Source: Microvirga terricola
GTDB lineage: Bacteria > Pseudomonadota > Alphaproteobacteria > Rhizobiales > Beijerinckiaceae
Direction: 5' to 3'
DNA: 64,000 nucleotides
Assembly: GCF_011777495.1 (NCBI RefSeq)
Contig: NZ_JAATJS010000001.1
Location: 843,807-907,806 of the forward strand
Of the stretch, positions 55,053-63,232 are shown piece by piece. The position numbers were made by a program, and so were the translations under genes. A model generated the notes under the pieces. The model was not told the origin of the DNA. It did not search any database and saw nothing but the letters and a program-made list of their open reading frames with translations. The stretch's first letter is position 1. Every line of letters starts with the position of its first letter.

Positions 55053-56168
55053 TTAGGCGGCAGCGCCGAGCTTGATCTTGTCGCCGTCCAGGCGCTCGCC
55101 CGCATAAACGCGGCCGAAGCGGTTGGCGAGGAAGGTGTCGAGGTCGATTTCTTCCTGGCGGCGGAAGCCCTTCTGCGCGATCTTGCCCTGAACGAGCAGG
55201 TCGAGCATGGCGCAGATGCCGGCGGCGGTGGTGACCTGGATCGCCGTACGCAGCTTGCCCGCGACCTTCTGGCCGTAGATGCTGCGGGCGTAGGTTTCCT
55301 GCACGTGGCGGCCGCCGCGCTCGCCGGTGACCGTCACGAAGACGATGACCATGTCCTGCATGGTGGCGGGAACGGCCTGTTCGAGAATGTCCTTCAGGAC
55401 TTCGCGGCGGTTGCGCAGCTGCAGGTCGTTCAGAAGAACGCGCATCAGGCTGCAATGGCCCGGATAGCGGATGGTCTTGTAGTTGAGGCTGCGGACTTTG
55501 CCTTCGAGCGTCTCACACAGGGTGCCGAGGCCACCCGAGGTGTTGAACGCCTCATAGCGCGTGCCGTCGAGGGAGAACTCTTCCAGTTCTTCCATGGCCG
55601 GCACTTCGCGCAGTTTGCCGTCGACGACAGCCTCGCAACGCTCGATATACTCGTTGATGACGCCGTCCGTGCTCCAGGTGAGGTTATAGGACAGGGCGTT
55701 CGAGGGATATTGCGGCAGCGCGCCGACGCGCAGGCGCACGGTGTCGAGCTTGTCGAAGCGGCTGGCAATGTCGTGGGCGACGATGGAGATAAAACCGGGG
55801 GCCAGGCCGCATTGCGGGATGAAGGCGGTCGAAGCGCCCTCGGACAGCTCCTTCACCATGCGGGTGGTGGCGACGTCCTCGGTCAGGTCGAAATAGTTCA
55901 CGCCGGTCAGGCGCGCGGCCTGCGCCACATGGGCGGTCAGGTGATAGGGCGCGGCGCTCAGCACGGCATAATGGCCCTTGAGGGCGGTCTGGAGGGCGAC
56001 GGCGTCGTTGAAATCGAGCTGGATGGTTTTGACGCCGTCCTTGGCGACGGCGGAAAGTGCCGCGGCGGAGGAATCGGCGACGGTGACGGCATAGTCGCCG
56101 GTCTCGTGGAGCATGTCGGCGATGGTGGAGCCGATTTTGCCGGCGCCGATGACGAGAATTGAATGCAT
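55053..56168 (-). CDS. Saccharopine dehydrogenase family protein, probable lysine 6-dehydrogenase
   Basis: A 371-residue Rossmann-fold enzyme. The NAD(P) site is MHSILVIGAGKIGSTIADML. SAAPYHLTAHVAQAARLTGV and TEDVATTRMVKELSEGA, then IPQCGLAPGFISIVAHDIA match the saccharopine dehydrogenase family. Its length equals that of Agrobacterium lysine 6-dehydrogenase, which makes the semialdehyde used by the downstream ALDH7 enzyme. That pairing favours LysDH over true saccharopine dehydrogenase. ATG 56168 has AGGGAGG six bases upstream. It is divergent from the Lrp regulator. Confidence 0.82.
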   Translation of the reverse strand: MHSILVIGAGKIGSTIADMLHETGDYAVTVADSSAAALSAVAKDGVKTIQLDFNDAVALQTALKGHYAVLSAAPYHLTAHVAQAARLTGVNYFDLTEDVATTRMVKELSEGASTAFIPQCGLAPGFISIVAHDIASRFDKLDTVRLRVGALPQYPSNALSYNLTWSTDGVINEYIERCEAVVDGKLREVPAMEELEEFSLDGTRYEAFNTSGGLGTLCETLEGKVRSLNYKTIRYPGHCSLMRVLLNDLQLRNRREVLKDILEQAVPATMQDMVIVFVTVTGERGGRHVQETYARSIYGQKVAGKLRTAIQVTTAAGICAMLDLLVQGKIAQKGFRRQEEIDLDTFLANRFGRVYAGERLDGDKIKLGAAA

Positions 56169-56285
56169 GAAAGGCCTCCCTGGATGCTGGCGGGAGAAAA
56201 AGGCAAATCTCTGCAGAATGCCATAGACAGGCTGACGGAAAGCCGAGTACCTTTCGGCATAATGCCATCCTGATTGGTCATAGTG

Positions 56286-56714
56286 ATGCTTGATGCCACG
56301 GATCGTGCCCTGATCGCCCTCCTGCGCGAAAACGCCCGCGTCGGCCATGCCGAGGCCGCGCGGCGGCTGAAGCTCTCGCGCACCACCGTGCAAGCGCGGG
56401 TCGAGAGCCTGGAGCGGCGCGGGGTCATCGTGGGCTATACGGCCCGGCTTGCGGAAGAGATCAGCCGGCGGATGGTGCGCGCGCATGTCACCATTGTCGT
56501 CGCGCCCAAGGCCTCCGCCGGGGTCGCTGCGGCGCTGCAACGCATGCCGGAATTGCGCGCGCTTCATTCGGTCGCCGGTGTTTTCGATCTCTTGGCGGTG
56601 GTAGAGGCAGAGGACGTTCCCTCCCTCGACGCCGCCATCGACAAGATCGGCGCGCTCGAAGGAGTCGAGCGCACGCAGTCCTCCATCATTCTTTCAACGA
56701 AGTTCGAACGATGA
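56286..56714 (+). CDS. Lrp/AsnC family transcriptional regulator
   Basis: A 142-residue regulator. The N-terminal helix-turn-helix is LDATDRALIALLRENARVGH then AARRLKLSRTTVQARVESLE. The C-terminal RAM-type effector domain begins near residue 65 and contains HSVAGVFDLLAVVEAEDV, the ligand loop. Lrp proteins of this kind respond to an amino acid and regulate the adjacent gene; with lysine dehydrogenase divergent across 117 bases, lysine is the likely ligand. ATG 56286 is used; GTG 56283 is possible. Its stop overlaps the start of the FAD oxidoreductase gene (ATGA). Confidence 0.9.
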   Translation: MLDATDRALIALLRENARVGHAEAARRLKLSRTTVQARVESLERRGVIVGYTARLAEEISRRMVRAHVTIVVAPKASAGVAAALQRMPELRALHSVAGVFDLLAVVEAEDVPSLDAAIDKIGALEGVERTQSSIILSTKFER

Positions 56715-57919
56715 CCTCCACCGCCTCCGCAAGCGCCGATGTCGTGATCGTCGGCGGGGCCGTCATGGGCTCCTCCACCGCCTACCACCTGCTGGCCGAC
56801 TCCGGTTTCAAGGGGCGGGTCATCGTCATCGAGAAGGACCCGACCTATCAGCTCTCCGCCTCGGCCCTGTCGGCGGCGTCGATCCGCCAGCAATATTCGA
56901 GCGCAGTGAACATCCGCATCTCGCTCCACGGCATCCAGTTTCTGCGCAAGCTCGGCGAGCATCTTGCGGTCGATGGCGAAAGGCCGGAGATCGATCTGAA
57001 AGAGGGCGGTTATCTCTATTGCGCAACGGAGGCCGGTGCGTCGATTCTCGCCGAGAACCACGCGCTGCAAACCACTGAAGGCGCGGACATCCTGCTTATG
57101 GATCCGGCAGCGCTCAAGGCGCGCTTCCCCTGGCTCAATGTCGAGGATCTCGCGGTCGGCACCTGGGGCCGCTCGGGCGAAGGCTGGTTCGACGGATGGG
57201 GCCTGCTGCAAGCTTTCCGCAAGAAGGCGCGTTCGCTCGGCGCGGAATACGTGAAGGGCGAGGTGGCGGAGATCGAGAAGGACGGAGCTAAGATCGTCGC
57301 GGTGCGTCTGAAGGACGGTACACGTATCGCCTGCGGCGCTCTCGTCAATTGTGCCGGATCGGGCGGGCGAGGGCTCGCCGCGATGGCCGGGCTCGAGATT
57401 CCGGTCCAGGCCAAGCGCCGCTATGTCTTCACGTTCTCCTGCAAGGGGCCGGTGGAGAATTGCCCGCTGCTCATCGACACCTCTGGCGCTTATGTGCGTC
57501 CGGAAGGCGAGGGCAATTTCATCTGCGGCGCGTCGCCGGAGGCTGAAGGCGATCCCGACTGGTTCGACGAGGATCCCGCCTCGCAGGAAATCGACTTCTC
57601 GTTCTTCGAGGAATTCATTTGGCCGTCGCTTGCACATCGCGTGCCGGCGTTCGAAGCGATCAGGCCCGGCCGTGCCTGGGCCGGGCCCTACGACATGTGT
57701 CTGCTCGATCATAACGCCATCATCGGCCAGGCAGGCGAGGCGCAGAATTTTTACCTCTGCAACGGCTTCTCCGGTCACGGGCTGCAGCAGGCGCCCGCCG
57801 TCGGGCGCGGCCTGTCAGAACTGATCGTGAATGGCGGCTACCGAACGCTCGATCTCTCCGAACTCGGTTACGAGCGCGTCGTGGCGAACCGTCCGCTGCT
57901 GGAACGCAACGTCATCTAA
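56711..57919 (+). CDS. FAD-dependent oxidoreductase of the DAO (D-amino acid/sarcosine oxidase-like) family
   Basis: A 402-residue flavoprotein. The FAD fold is DVVIVGGAVMGSSTAYHLLA, then VIVIEKDPTYQLSASALSAA with SIRQQYSSAVNIRI, a pattern of DAO enzymes acting on secondary amines or amino acids. The C-terminal FAD site is NFYLCNGFSGHGLQQAPAVG. Translational overlap with the Lrp gene puts it under the same control. Its substrate may be a lysine-related compound such as 2-aminoadipate, pipecolate or a D-amino acid; nothing in the sequence decides this. Confidence 0.86.
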   Translation: MTSTASASADVVIVGGAVMGSSTAYHLLADSGFKGRVIVIEKDPTYQLSASALSAASIRQQYSSAVNIRISLHGIQFLRKLGEHLAVDGERPEIDLKEGGYLYCATEAGASILAENHALQTTEGADILLMDPAALKARFPWLNVEDLAVGTWGRSGEGWFDGWGLLQAFRKKARSLGAEYVKGEVAEIEKDGAKIVAVRLKDGTRIACGALVNCAGSGGRGLAAMAGLEIPVQAKRRYVFTFSCKGPVENCPLLIDTSGAYVRPEGEGNFICGASPEAEGDPDWFDEDPASQEIDFSFFEEFIWPSLAHRVPAFEAIRPGRAWAGPYDMCLLDHNAIIGQAGEAQNFYLCNGFSGHGLQQAPAVGRGLSELIVNGGYRTLDLSELGYERVVANRPLLERNVI

Positions 57920-58482
57920 CGCACGCGAAAGTCCCCTTGATTGGTCTCGACTTCCTCGGCAGAATCCACGATGGATTTTATGCCGGGGAGGGCGGGCGTC
58001 CTCAAAAGGCCTTCACCAGTGATTCCTGTTGGGATGTCTGGCGCGGGCTTCGTAACGCGCGCGGCGGCGAGCCAGTCGCGGCTCTCGCGATCCAAATCCA
58101 CAGGATCGAACATCTGGAGTACGCGGATGGCCTCCGAGGCCTTGCCCGGGTCGATGCGCGCGCCGATGGCCGTCAGACCCTGCCGCAATCCCTCTCCGAA
58201 GCGTTGAATCTCCGTTTCGGGCAAGTCCATGGTGCGCAAAGCGGCGAGCACGTTGTCGCCGATGGCGAGCTCGCGGAAGCCTGATATTGCTGAGATTTCC
58301 CGATCCTCTCGCGTGCCGACGCCGAGAATCCGGTCCCGCGCGATGCCCGTTTCCATCAGGGCCTGGCGAGCCCGCACCCGCTCCTTGAGCAGAGCCAAAA
58401 CCATCCGCGACATGGTGCGATACTCCCCTTGCGTCAGGTCATTCCAACGGGGAGCCGGGCGGCCCGTTCCATCCCCAGACAT
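57916..58482 (-). CDS. Protein of unknown function
   Basis: A 188-residue soluble protein rich in charged and helical segments (MSRMVLALLKERVRARQAL, then FRELAIGDNVLAALRTMDLP). No signal peptide, membrane helix or known motif is visible. GAAGAAGG lies before ATG 58482. Its stop overlaps the convergent FAD oxidoreductase gene by four bases, and its start is 46 bases from the Pho box of ugpB on the opposite strand. Its composition is normal for the genome, so it is probably a real gene, but no function can be proposed. Confidence 0.6.
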   Translation of the reverse strand: MSGDGTGRPAPRWNDLTQGEYRTMSRMVLALLKERVRARQALMETGIARDRILGVGTREDREISAISGFRELAIGDNVLAALRTMDLPETEIQRFGEGLRQGLTAIGARIDPGKASEAIRVLQMFDPVDLDRESRDWLAAARVTKPAPDIPTGITGEGLLRTPALPGIKSIVDSAEEVETNQGDFRVR

Positions 58483-58527
58483 TAAGCCTTCTTCATGAAG
58501 GGGCTTCCATTTTGAAGCCGGCTATGA

Positions 58528-58556
58528 TTGTCATGCTATTGTCATGCAAGTGTCAT
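58528..58556 (+). promoter_or_regulatory. Pho box: three PHO repeats upstream of ugpB
   Basis: TTGTCAT, GCTA, TTGTCAT, GCAA, GTGTCAT: three 7-bp units at an exact 11-bp period (58528, 58539, 58550). The PhoB consensus unit is CTGTCAT with 4-bp spacers, so each unit differs by a single base. It lies 67 bases before the ugpB start, the expected place for activation by PhoB in phosphate starvation. Confidence 0.85.
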
Positions 58557-58623
58557 CCGGCCTTCGCGCAGGGGTGATGAACGACAAGAACGTCCCCCAA
58601 TGGGATGACAAGGGAGAACTGAG

Positions 58624-59931
58624 ATGATGAACAAGCCCTTCCTCGCCGCTTTGGCCCTGGGCCTTGCGACGAGCACGTCGGCTTTCGCCCAGACGGAAAT
58701 CCAGTGGTGGCACGCCATGACCGGTGCCAACAACGACGTCATCAACCGTCTGGCCGACGAGTTCAATGCCTCGCAGAAGGATTACAAGGTCGTCGTCAGC
58801 TACAAGGGCCAGTACGCCGACACCTTGAATGCCGGCATCGCCGCTTTCCGCGCCAACAATGCGCCGCACATTCTGCAGGTGTTCGAGGTCGGTACCGCGA
58901 CCATGATGGGCGCCAAGGGCGCGGTCAAGCCGGTCTACCAGATGATGGCCGAAACGGGCCAGGCTTTCGACCCCAAGGCCTATCTGCCGACCATCACTGG
59001 CTATTATTCGACGGCGAAGGGCGAAATGCTCTCCTTCCCCTTCAACTCCTCCTCGATGGTCATGTGGGTCAACCGGGATGAGCTGAAGAAGGCCGGCGTC
59101 GCCGAGATTCCGAAGACCTGGCCGGAAGTGTTCGCTGCCGCCAAGAAGTTGAAGGCTGCCGGACATGAGACCTGCGGTTTCAGCTCCGCCTGGACGACGT
59201 GGGCCATGCTCGAGCAGTTCTCGGCTTGGCACAACCTGCCGCTGGCGACCAAGGCGAACGGCCTCGACGGGTTCGACACCGAACTGAAGTTCAACTCGCC
59301 CGTGCACGTGAAGCACCTGCAGACGCTCGTCGAGCTGCAGAAGGACAAGACCTACGACTATTCCGGCCGCGCCAGCGCGAGCGAAGGCCGCTTCACCTCG
59401 GGTGAATGCGCGATCTTCATGAACTCCTCGGGCTTCCTCGGCAACGTGAAGGCCAATGCGAAGTTCGACTGGGCGGCTGCTCCGATGCCGTACTATCCGG
59501 ACATCGCCGGCGCGCCGCAGAACTCGATCATCGGCGGTGCTTCGCTGTGGGTCATGGGCGGCAAGTCGGCTGACGAGTACAAGGGCGTCGCCAAGTTCTT
59601 CACCTTCCTGTCGGACACCGACCGCCAGGCCAAGCTGCATCAGGAATCCGGCTACCTGCCGATCACCAAGGCGGCTTACGAGAAGACCAAGGCGTCCGGG
59701 TTCTATGAGAAGAACCCGGCCAACCAGGTCCCGCTGATCGAGCTCACCAACAAGGAGCCGACCGAGAACTCCCGCGGTCTGCGCCTCGGCAACATGGTGC
59801 AGATGCGCGACGTGTGGTCGGAAGAGCTTGAAGCGGCTCTGGCCGGTCTGAAGTCGCCTCAGGCTGCTCTCGATGCGGCTGTCGAGCGCGGCAACCAGAT
59901 GCTGCGCCAGTTCGAGCGTACCGTCCGCTAA
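58624..59931 (+). CDS. ugpB: Glycerol-3-phosphate ABC transporter, periplasmic binding protein
   Basis: A 435-residue substrate-binding protein with a signal peptide (MMNKPFLAALALGLATSTSA, cleaved near AFA). The mature start TEIQWWHAMTGANNDVINRL matches UgpB closely, as do YKVVVSYKGQYADTLNAGIA and TWAMLEQFSAWHNLPLAT. It captures sn-glycerol-3-phosphate and glycerophosphodiesters for UgpAEC. Length equals E. coli UgpB. Two consecutive ATGs begin the frame, with AGGGAG upstream. A perfect 17-bp hairpin separates it from ugpA, as often seen after highly expressed binding-protein genes. Confidence 0.95.
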   Translation: MMNKPFLAALALGLATSTSAFAQTEIQWWHAMTGANNDVINRLADEFNASQKDYKVVVSYKGQYADTLNAGIAAFRANNAPHILQVFEVGTATMMGAKGAVKPVYQMMAETGQAFDPKAYLPTITGYYSTAKGEMLSFPFNSSSMVMWVNRDELKKAGVAEIPKTWPEVFAAAKKLKAAGHETCGFSSAWTTWAMLEQFSAWHNLPLATKANGLDGFDTELKFNSPVHVKHLQTLVELQKDKTYDYSGRASASEGRFTSGECAIFMNSSGFLGNVKANAKFDWAAAPMPYYPDIAGAPQNSIIGGASLWVMGGKSADEYKGVAKFFTFLSDTDRQAKLHQESGYLPITKAAYEKTKASGFYEKNPANQVPLIELTNKEPTENSRGLRLGNMVQMRDVWSEELEAALAGLKSPQAALDAAVERGNQMLRQFERTVR

Positions 59932-59947
59932 AAACATCCCGCTGACC

Positions 59948-59984
59948 AGATCATCCCGGGCGGTCCGACCGCCCGGGATGATCT
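59948..59984 (+). other. 17-bp perfect hairpin between ugpB and ugpA
   Basis: AGATCATCCCGGGCGGT and ACCGCCCGGGATGATCT pair fully around the loop CCG, 16 bases past the ugpB stop, followed by TATTG without a T-run. Such structures protect the upstream part of the mRNA and limit read-through, giving more binding protein than permease. Confidence 0.75.
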
Positions 59985-60039
59985 TATTGAAAGAGCCTGC
60001 GAAACGGGATTTCTCCCCGCTCGCCACGGTGCGGACGCA

Positions 60040-60921
60040 ATGGAAAAACGAGCCCTTTTCTCGAGCAAGATCCTGCCCTATGCGCTGCTTCTGCCGCAGC
60101 TCGTGATCACGATCATTTTCTTCTACTTGCCTGCTTCCCAGGCGATCTGGCAGTCGTTTCTGCTAGAGGATGCGTTCGGCCTCTCGAGCGAATTCGTGGG
60201 CTTTGAGAATTACCGGCACCTGTTTGGTCAGCCGGAATATTACAAAGCCATGGTGACCACGGTGGTCTTTTCCACGTCGGTCGCCATTCTCTCCCTCTCC
60301 TGCGCGCTGCTTCTGGCGACCCAGGCCGACAAACAATTGCGCGGTGGCGAGGGATACAAGACGCTTCTCATCTGGCCCTATGCAGTGGCTCCTGCCATCG
60401 CGGGCGTGCTGTGGATCTTCATGTTCCACCCGACGCTCGGCACGCTGGCACGGCCGATCAAGGCCATGGGCATCGACTGGAATCCGATGCTCAACGGCAA
60501 GCACGCGATGACCCTGCTTGTCCTGTCGGCGACGTGGAAGCAGATCAGCTACAACTTCCTGTTCTTCCTGGCGGGCCTTCAGGCCATTCCGAAGAGCGTG
60601 ATCGAGGCCGCCGCCATCGACGGCGCGAGCCCGCTGCGCCGCTTCTGGACCATCATCTTCCCGCTGTTGTCGCCGACGACCTTCTTCCTCATCGTCGTGA
60701 ACATCGTCTACGTGTTCTTCGATACGTTCGGCATCATCGACGCGGTGACAGGCGGCGGCCCGGCGGGACAAACCACGACCCTCGTTTACAAGGTCTATGC
60801 GGACGGCCGCCTCGGTGGCGACCTCGGCGGCTCGGCCGCGCAATCGGTGATCCTCATGATCATCGTGATTGCGCTGACCGCCGTGCAGTTCCGCTACATC
60901 GAGCGCAAGGTGCAGTACTGA
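60040..60921 (+). CDS. ugpA: Glycerol-3-phosphate ABC transporter, permease UgpA
   Basis: A 293-residue permease with six helices. It begins [20 protein letters not shown] and carries the EAA loop [20 protein letters not shown] that docks on the UgpC ATPase. [20 protein letters not shown], then [12 protein letters not shown] are typical of UgpA. Its stop overlaps the ugpE start (TGATG), so the two membrane halves are made together. Confidence 0.95.
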   Translation: MEKRALFSSKILPYALLLPQLVITIIFFYLPASQAIWQSFLLEDAFGLSSEFVGFENYRHLFGQPEYYKAMVTTVVFSTSVAILSLSCALLLATQADKQLRGGEGYKTLLIWPYAVAPAIAGVLWIFMFHPTLGTLARPIKAMGIDWNPMLNGKHAMTLLVLSATWKQISYNFLFFLAGLQAIPKSVIEAAAIDGASPLRRFWTIIFPLLSPTTFFLIVVNIVYVFFDTFGIIDAVTGGGPAGQTTTLVYKVYADGRLGGDLGGSAAQSVILMIIVIALTAVQFRYIERKVQY

Positions 60922-61766
60922 TGGTCGAGAGCAGACGCTACAGAAACATCCTCGCCTATTTCACCTTGACCGTCGGCATCGTCGTCGTCGCCTTTCCGGT
61001 GTATCTGGCGATTCTGGCCTCAACCTTCGACGCGGCGACCATCATCAACGGCAACATGCCGCTCCTGCCGGGAGACCAGGCTGGCGTGAACTATCCCCGC
61101 GCCCTGTTCTCCGGCGGGCGCATGGCGCGCGAGCCGGTCAGCATGATGATGGTGAACTCCTTCATCATGGCGGTGGGAATCGCGGTCGGGAAAATTCTGA
61201 TCTCCATCCTGTCCGCTTTCGCGGTGGTGTATTTCAGCTTTCCTCTGCGCAAGACCGCGTTCTGGGTGATCTTCATCACCCTGATGCTGCCGATCGAAGT
61301 GCGCATCTATCCGACCTACAAGATTGTTGCGGATCTCGGCCTGCTCGACACCTATACGGGCCTCATCATGCCGCTGATCGCGTCGGCGACCGGCACGTTG
61401 TTGTTCCGCCAGTTCTTCATGACGATCCCGGACGAACTGCTGGAAGCCTCCAAGATCGACGGCGCGGGCCCGTTCCGCTTCTTTAAGGACACGCTGATCC
61501 CGCTCTCGATGACGACGATTGCGGCGCTGTTCGTGATCCAGTTCATCTACGGCTGGAACCAGTATCTCTGGCCGCTGCTGATTACGACGAAGGGGTCGAT
61601 GCAGACCATCGTCATCGGCATCAAGAAGATGATCACGACGCAGGACGCGCTCACCGAATGGCAGATCGCGATGACCACCGCCGTGCTCGCCATGGTGCCG
61701 CCGGTTCTGGTCGTCGTGTTCATGCAACGGCTCTTCGTGAAGGGCCTGGTCGAAACCGAAAAGTAA
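60921..61766 (+). CDS. ugpE: Glycerol-3-phosphate ABC transporter, permease UgpE
   Basis: A 281-residue permease, partner of UgpA. It starts [20 protein letters not shown] and has six helices. The EAA loop is [20 protein letters not shown], and [20 protein letters not shown], then [11 protein letters not shown] match UgpE. It starts inside the last base of ugpA. A hairpin (61788-61814) lies in the 112-base gap before ugpC. Confidence 0.95.
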   Translation: MVESRRYRNILAYFTLTVGIVVVAFPVYLAILASTFDAATIINGNMPLLPGDQAGVNYPRALFSGGRMAREPVSMMMVNSFIMAVGIAVGKILISILSAFAVVYFSFPLRKTAFWVIFITLMLPIEVRIYPTYKIVADLGLLDTYTGLIMPLIASATGTLLFRQFFMTIPDELLEASKIDGAGPFRFFKDTLIPLSMTTIAALFVIQFIYGWNQYLWPLLITTKGSMQTIVIGIKKMITTQDALTEWQIAMTTAVLAMVPPVLVVVFMQRLFVKGLVETEK

Positions 61767-61787
61767 CGCGCGAAAAACCCGCGCATC

Positions 61788-61814
61788 GTCTCCCGCGCCC
61801 CGAGCGCGGGAGAC
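61788..61814 (+). other. Hairpin between ugpE and ugpC
   Basis: GTCTCCCGCGC and GCGCGGGAGAC form a perfect 11-bp stem with a 5-base loop; no T-run follows. It may weaken read-through to ugpC or stabilise the upstream message. Confidence 0.5.
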
Positions 61815-61878
61815 GGGACTAGACAAAGAGATTTCTCCCCGCGCCGTCACGGCCGGGCCGATTGAGGGGACTAGAACA

Positions 61879-62955
61879 ATGGCTGGCGTAACGCTCGATA
61901 CCGTGCGGAAGATCTACGCAGGCAATGTCGAAGCCGTGAAGGGCGTGTCCCTCGGCATCGAGGACGGATCGTTCTGCGTGCTCGTCGGGCCTTCGGGCTG
62001 CGGCAAGTCCACGCTTTTGCGTATGATTGCCGGACTCGAGACGATTTCCGACGGCACGGTGAACATCGGCGACCGCGTGGTGAACGAGGTCGAGCCCGCC
62101 GATCGCGATATCGCGATGGTGTTCCAGAACTACGCGCTCTATCCGCACATGAGCGTGTACGACAACATGGCCTATGGCCTGCGCAACCGCGGCACGCCGA
62201 AGGACGAAATCGAGAAGCGCGTGAAGGAAGCCGCCCGCATCCTCGCCATCGAGCCGTTCCTCGCCCGCAAGCCGCGCGCGCTTTCCGGCGGTCAGCGCCA
62301 GCGCGTCGCCATGGGCCGCGCCATCGTGCGCAAGCCGCAAGTCTTCCTGTTCGACGAGCCGCTCTCCAACCTCGATGCCAAGCTGCGCGTGCAGATGCGC
62401 GTCGAGATCAAGCGCCTCCAGCGCGCGCTTGGCGTGACCTCGATCTACGTCACGCACGATCAAGTCGAGGCGATGACGCTCTCTGACAAGCTCGTAGTGA
62501 TGTCGGGCGGCCAGATCGAGCAGGTCGGTACGCCGTCCGAAGTCTATCGCCGCCCCGAGACCCGCTTTGTGGCCACTTTCATCGGCTCGCCGCCCATGAA
62601 CATCCTGCCCGGCAAGGTGGAAGGCCCCGGCCGCGTCTCCGTCGGCGGGCAGGTTCTCAACGTCACCGACATGCGCGACGGCCTGCCTCCCGGTTCCGCC
62701 ATCGAGGTCGGCCTGCGTCCAGAGGATGTGCAGGCAGGCGGCAGTTCGTCGAGCACGCTCGCCATGAACGTGGACTTTGTCGAGGAACTCGGCGCGACGC
62801 AGCTCTTCCACGGCAAGGTGGCCGGGGCCGAGTTCATCGTCCAGGCCTCCACAGGCCAGATCGCGGCGGATACCCGCAAGCTGACGCTCTCGGTCGATCC
62901 CGGCAACGTGCATCTCTTCGATCCCGAGACCACCAAGCGTCTGGGTCGGGTTTAA
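61879..62955 (+). CDS. ugpC: Glycerol-3-phosphate ABC transporter, ATP-binding protein UgpC
   Basis: A 358-residue ATPase of the MalK/UgpC type. Walker [21 protein letters not shown]-loop: [20 protein letters not shown]. Signature: [19 protein letters not shown]. Walker [20 protein letters not shown], with the H-loop in [12 protein letters not shown]. The C-terminal third is the OB-like regulatory domain (from about residue 240). It powers uptake through UgpAE. The gene order B-A-E-C matches enteric ugp, but no ugpQ phosphodiesterase gene follows. Confidence 0.95.
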   Translation: MAGVTLDTVRKIYAGNVEAVKGVSLGIEDGSFCVLVGPSGCGKSTLLRMIAGLETISDGTVNIGDRVVNEVEPADRDIAMVFQNYALYPHMSVYDNMAYGLRNRGTPKDEIEKRVKEAARILAIEPFLARKPRALSGGQRQRVAMGRAIVRKPQVFLFDEPLSNLDAKLRVQMRVEIKRLQRALGVTSIYVTHDQVEAMTLSDKLVVMSGGQIEQVGTPSEVYRRPETRFVATFIGSPPMNILPGKVEGPGRVSVGGQVLNVTDMRDGLPPGSAIEVGLRPEDVQAGGSSSSTLAMNVDFVEELGATQLFHGKVAGAEFIVQASTGQIAADTRKLTLSVDPGNVHLFDPETTKRLGRV

Positions 62956-62968
62956 GACCACCTTTTTT

Positions 62969-62993
62969 AAGAGCGCGCGTTACGTGCGCTCTT
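62969..62993 (+). terminator. Hairpin after ugpC
   Basis: AAGAGCGC and GCGCTCTT form an 8-bp stem, preceded by TTTTTT and followed by CCCTCCCCC instead of T's. It lies 13 bases past the ugpC stop. As the end of the operon it probably acts as a terminator, more convincingly in the reverse sense. Confidence 0.5.
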
Positions 62994-62999
62994 CCCTCC

Positions 63000-63143
63000 C
63001 CCTTGCGTGGAGGGATCGAGGGTGGGGGGGCGGTCAGAGTGTGATCGTTTTGATTTGAGTGCTGGCGGCCCTACCCTCGAATTTGACCGGCATGCGCGTA
63101 CCCGGTCGAACCAGCCCCACCTCCAACTCCTCCCCAACGCAAG
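63000..63143. repeat. Second copy of the dispersed element with inverted ends
   Basis: The left end CCTTGCGTGGAGGGATCGAG followed by GGTGGGG is the inverse of the right end CCCCACCTCCAACTCC then TCCCCAACGCAAG. TCGAACCA precedes the right end, as in the copy at 19770-19908. The middle 60 bases differ between copies. It fills most of the 277-base gap between ugpC and the ammonia-lyase gene; I saw no gene in that gap. Confidence 0.6.
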
Positions 63144-63232
63144 TTGGCGCTTCCGACTTGCGCCGGTTGCCGCGTCAGAGTTGCACCCTCCCTCCCGCCT
63201 CGCTATCCCTTCTATAAACGGGAGAGATCGCC

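Noticed and set aside
58531..62961. Long antisense frames over ugpB and ugpC
   Set aside because: They mirror conserved transporter genes and would run across the Pho box; no motif supports them.
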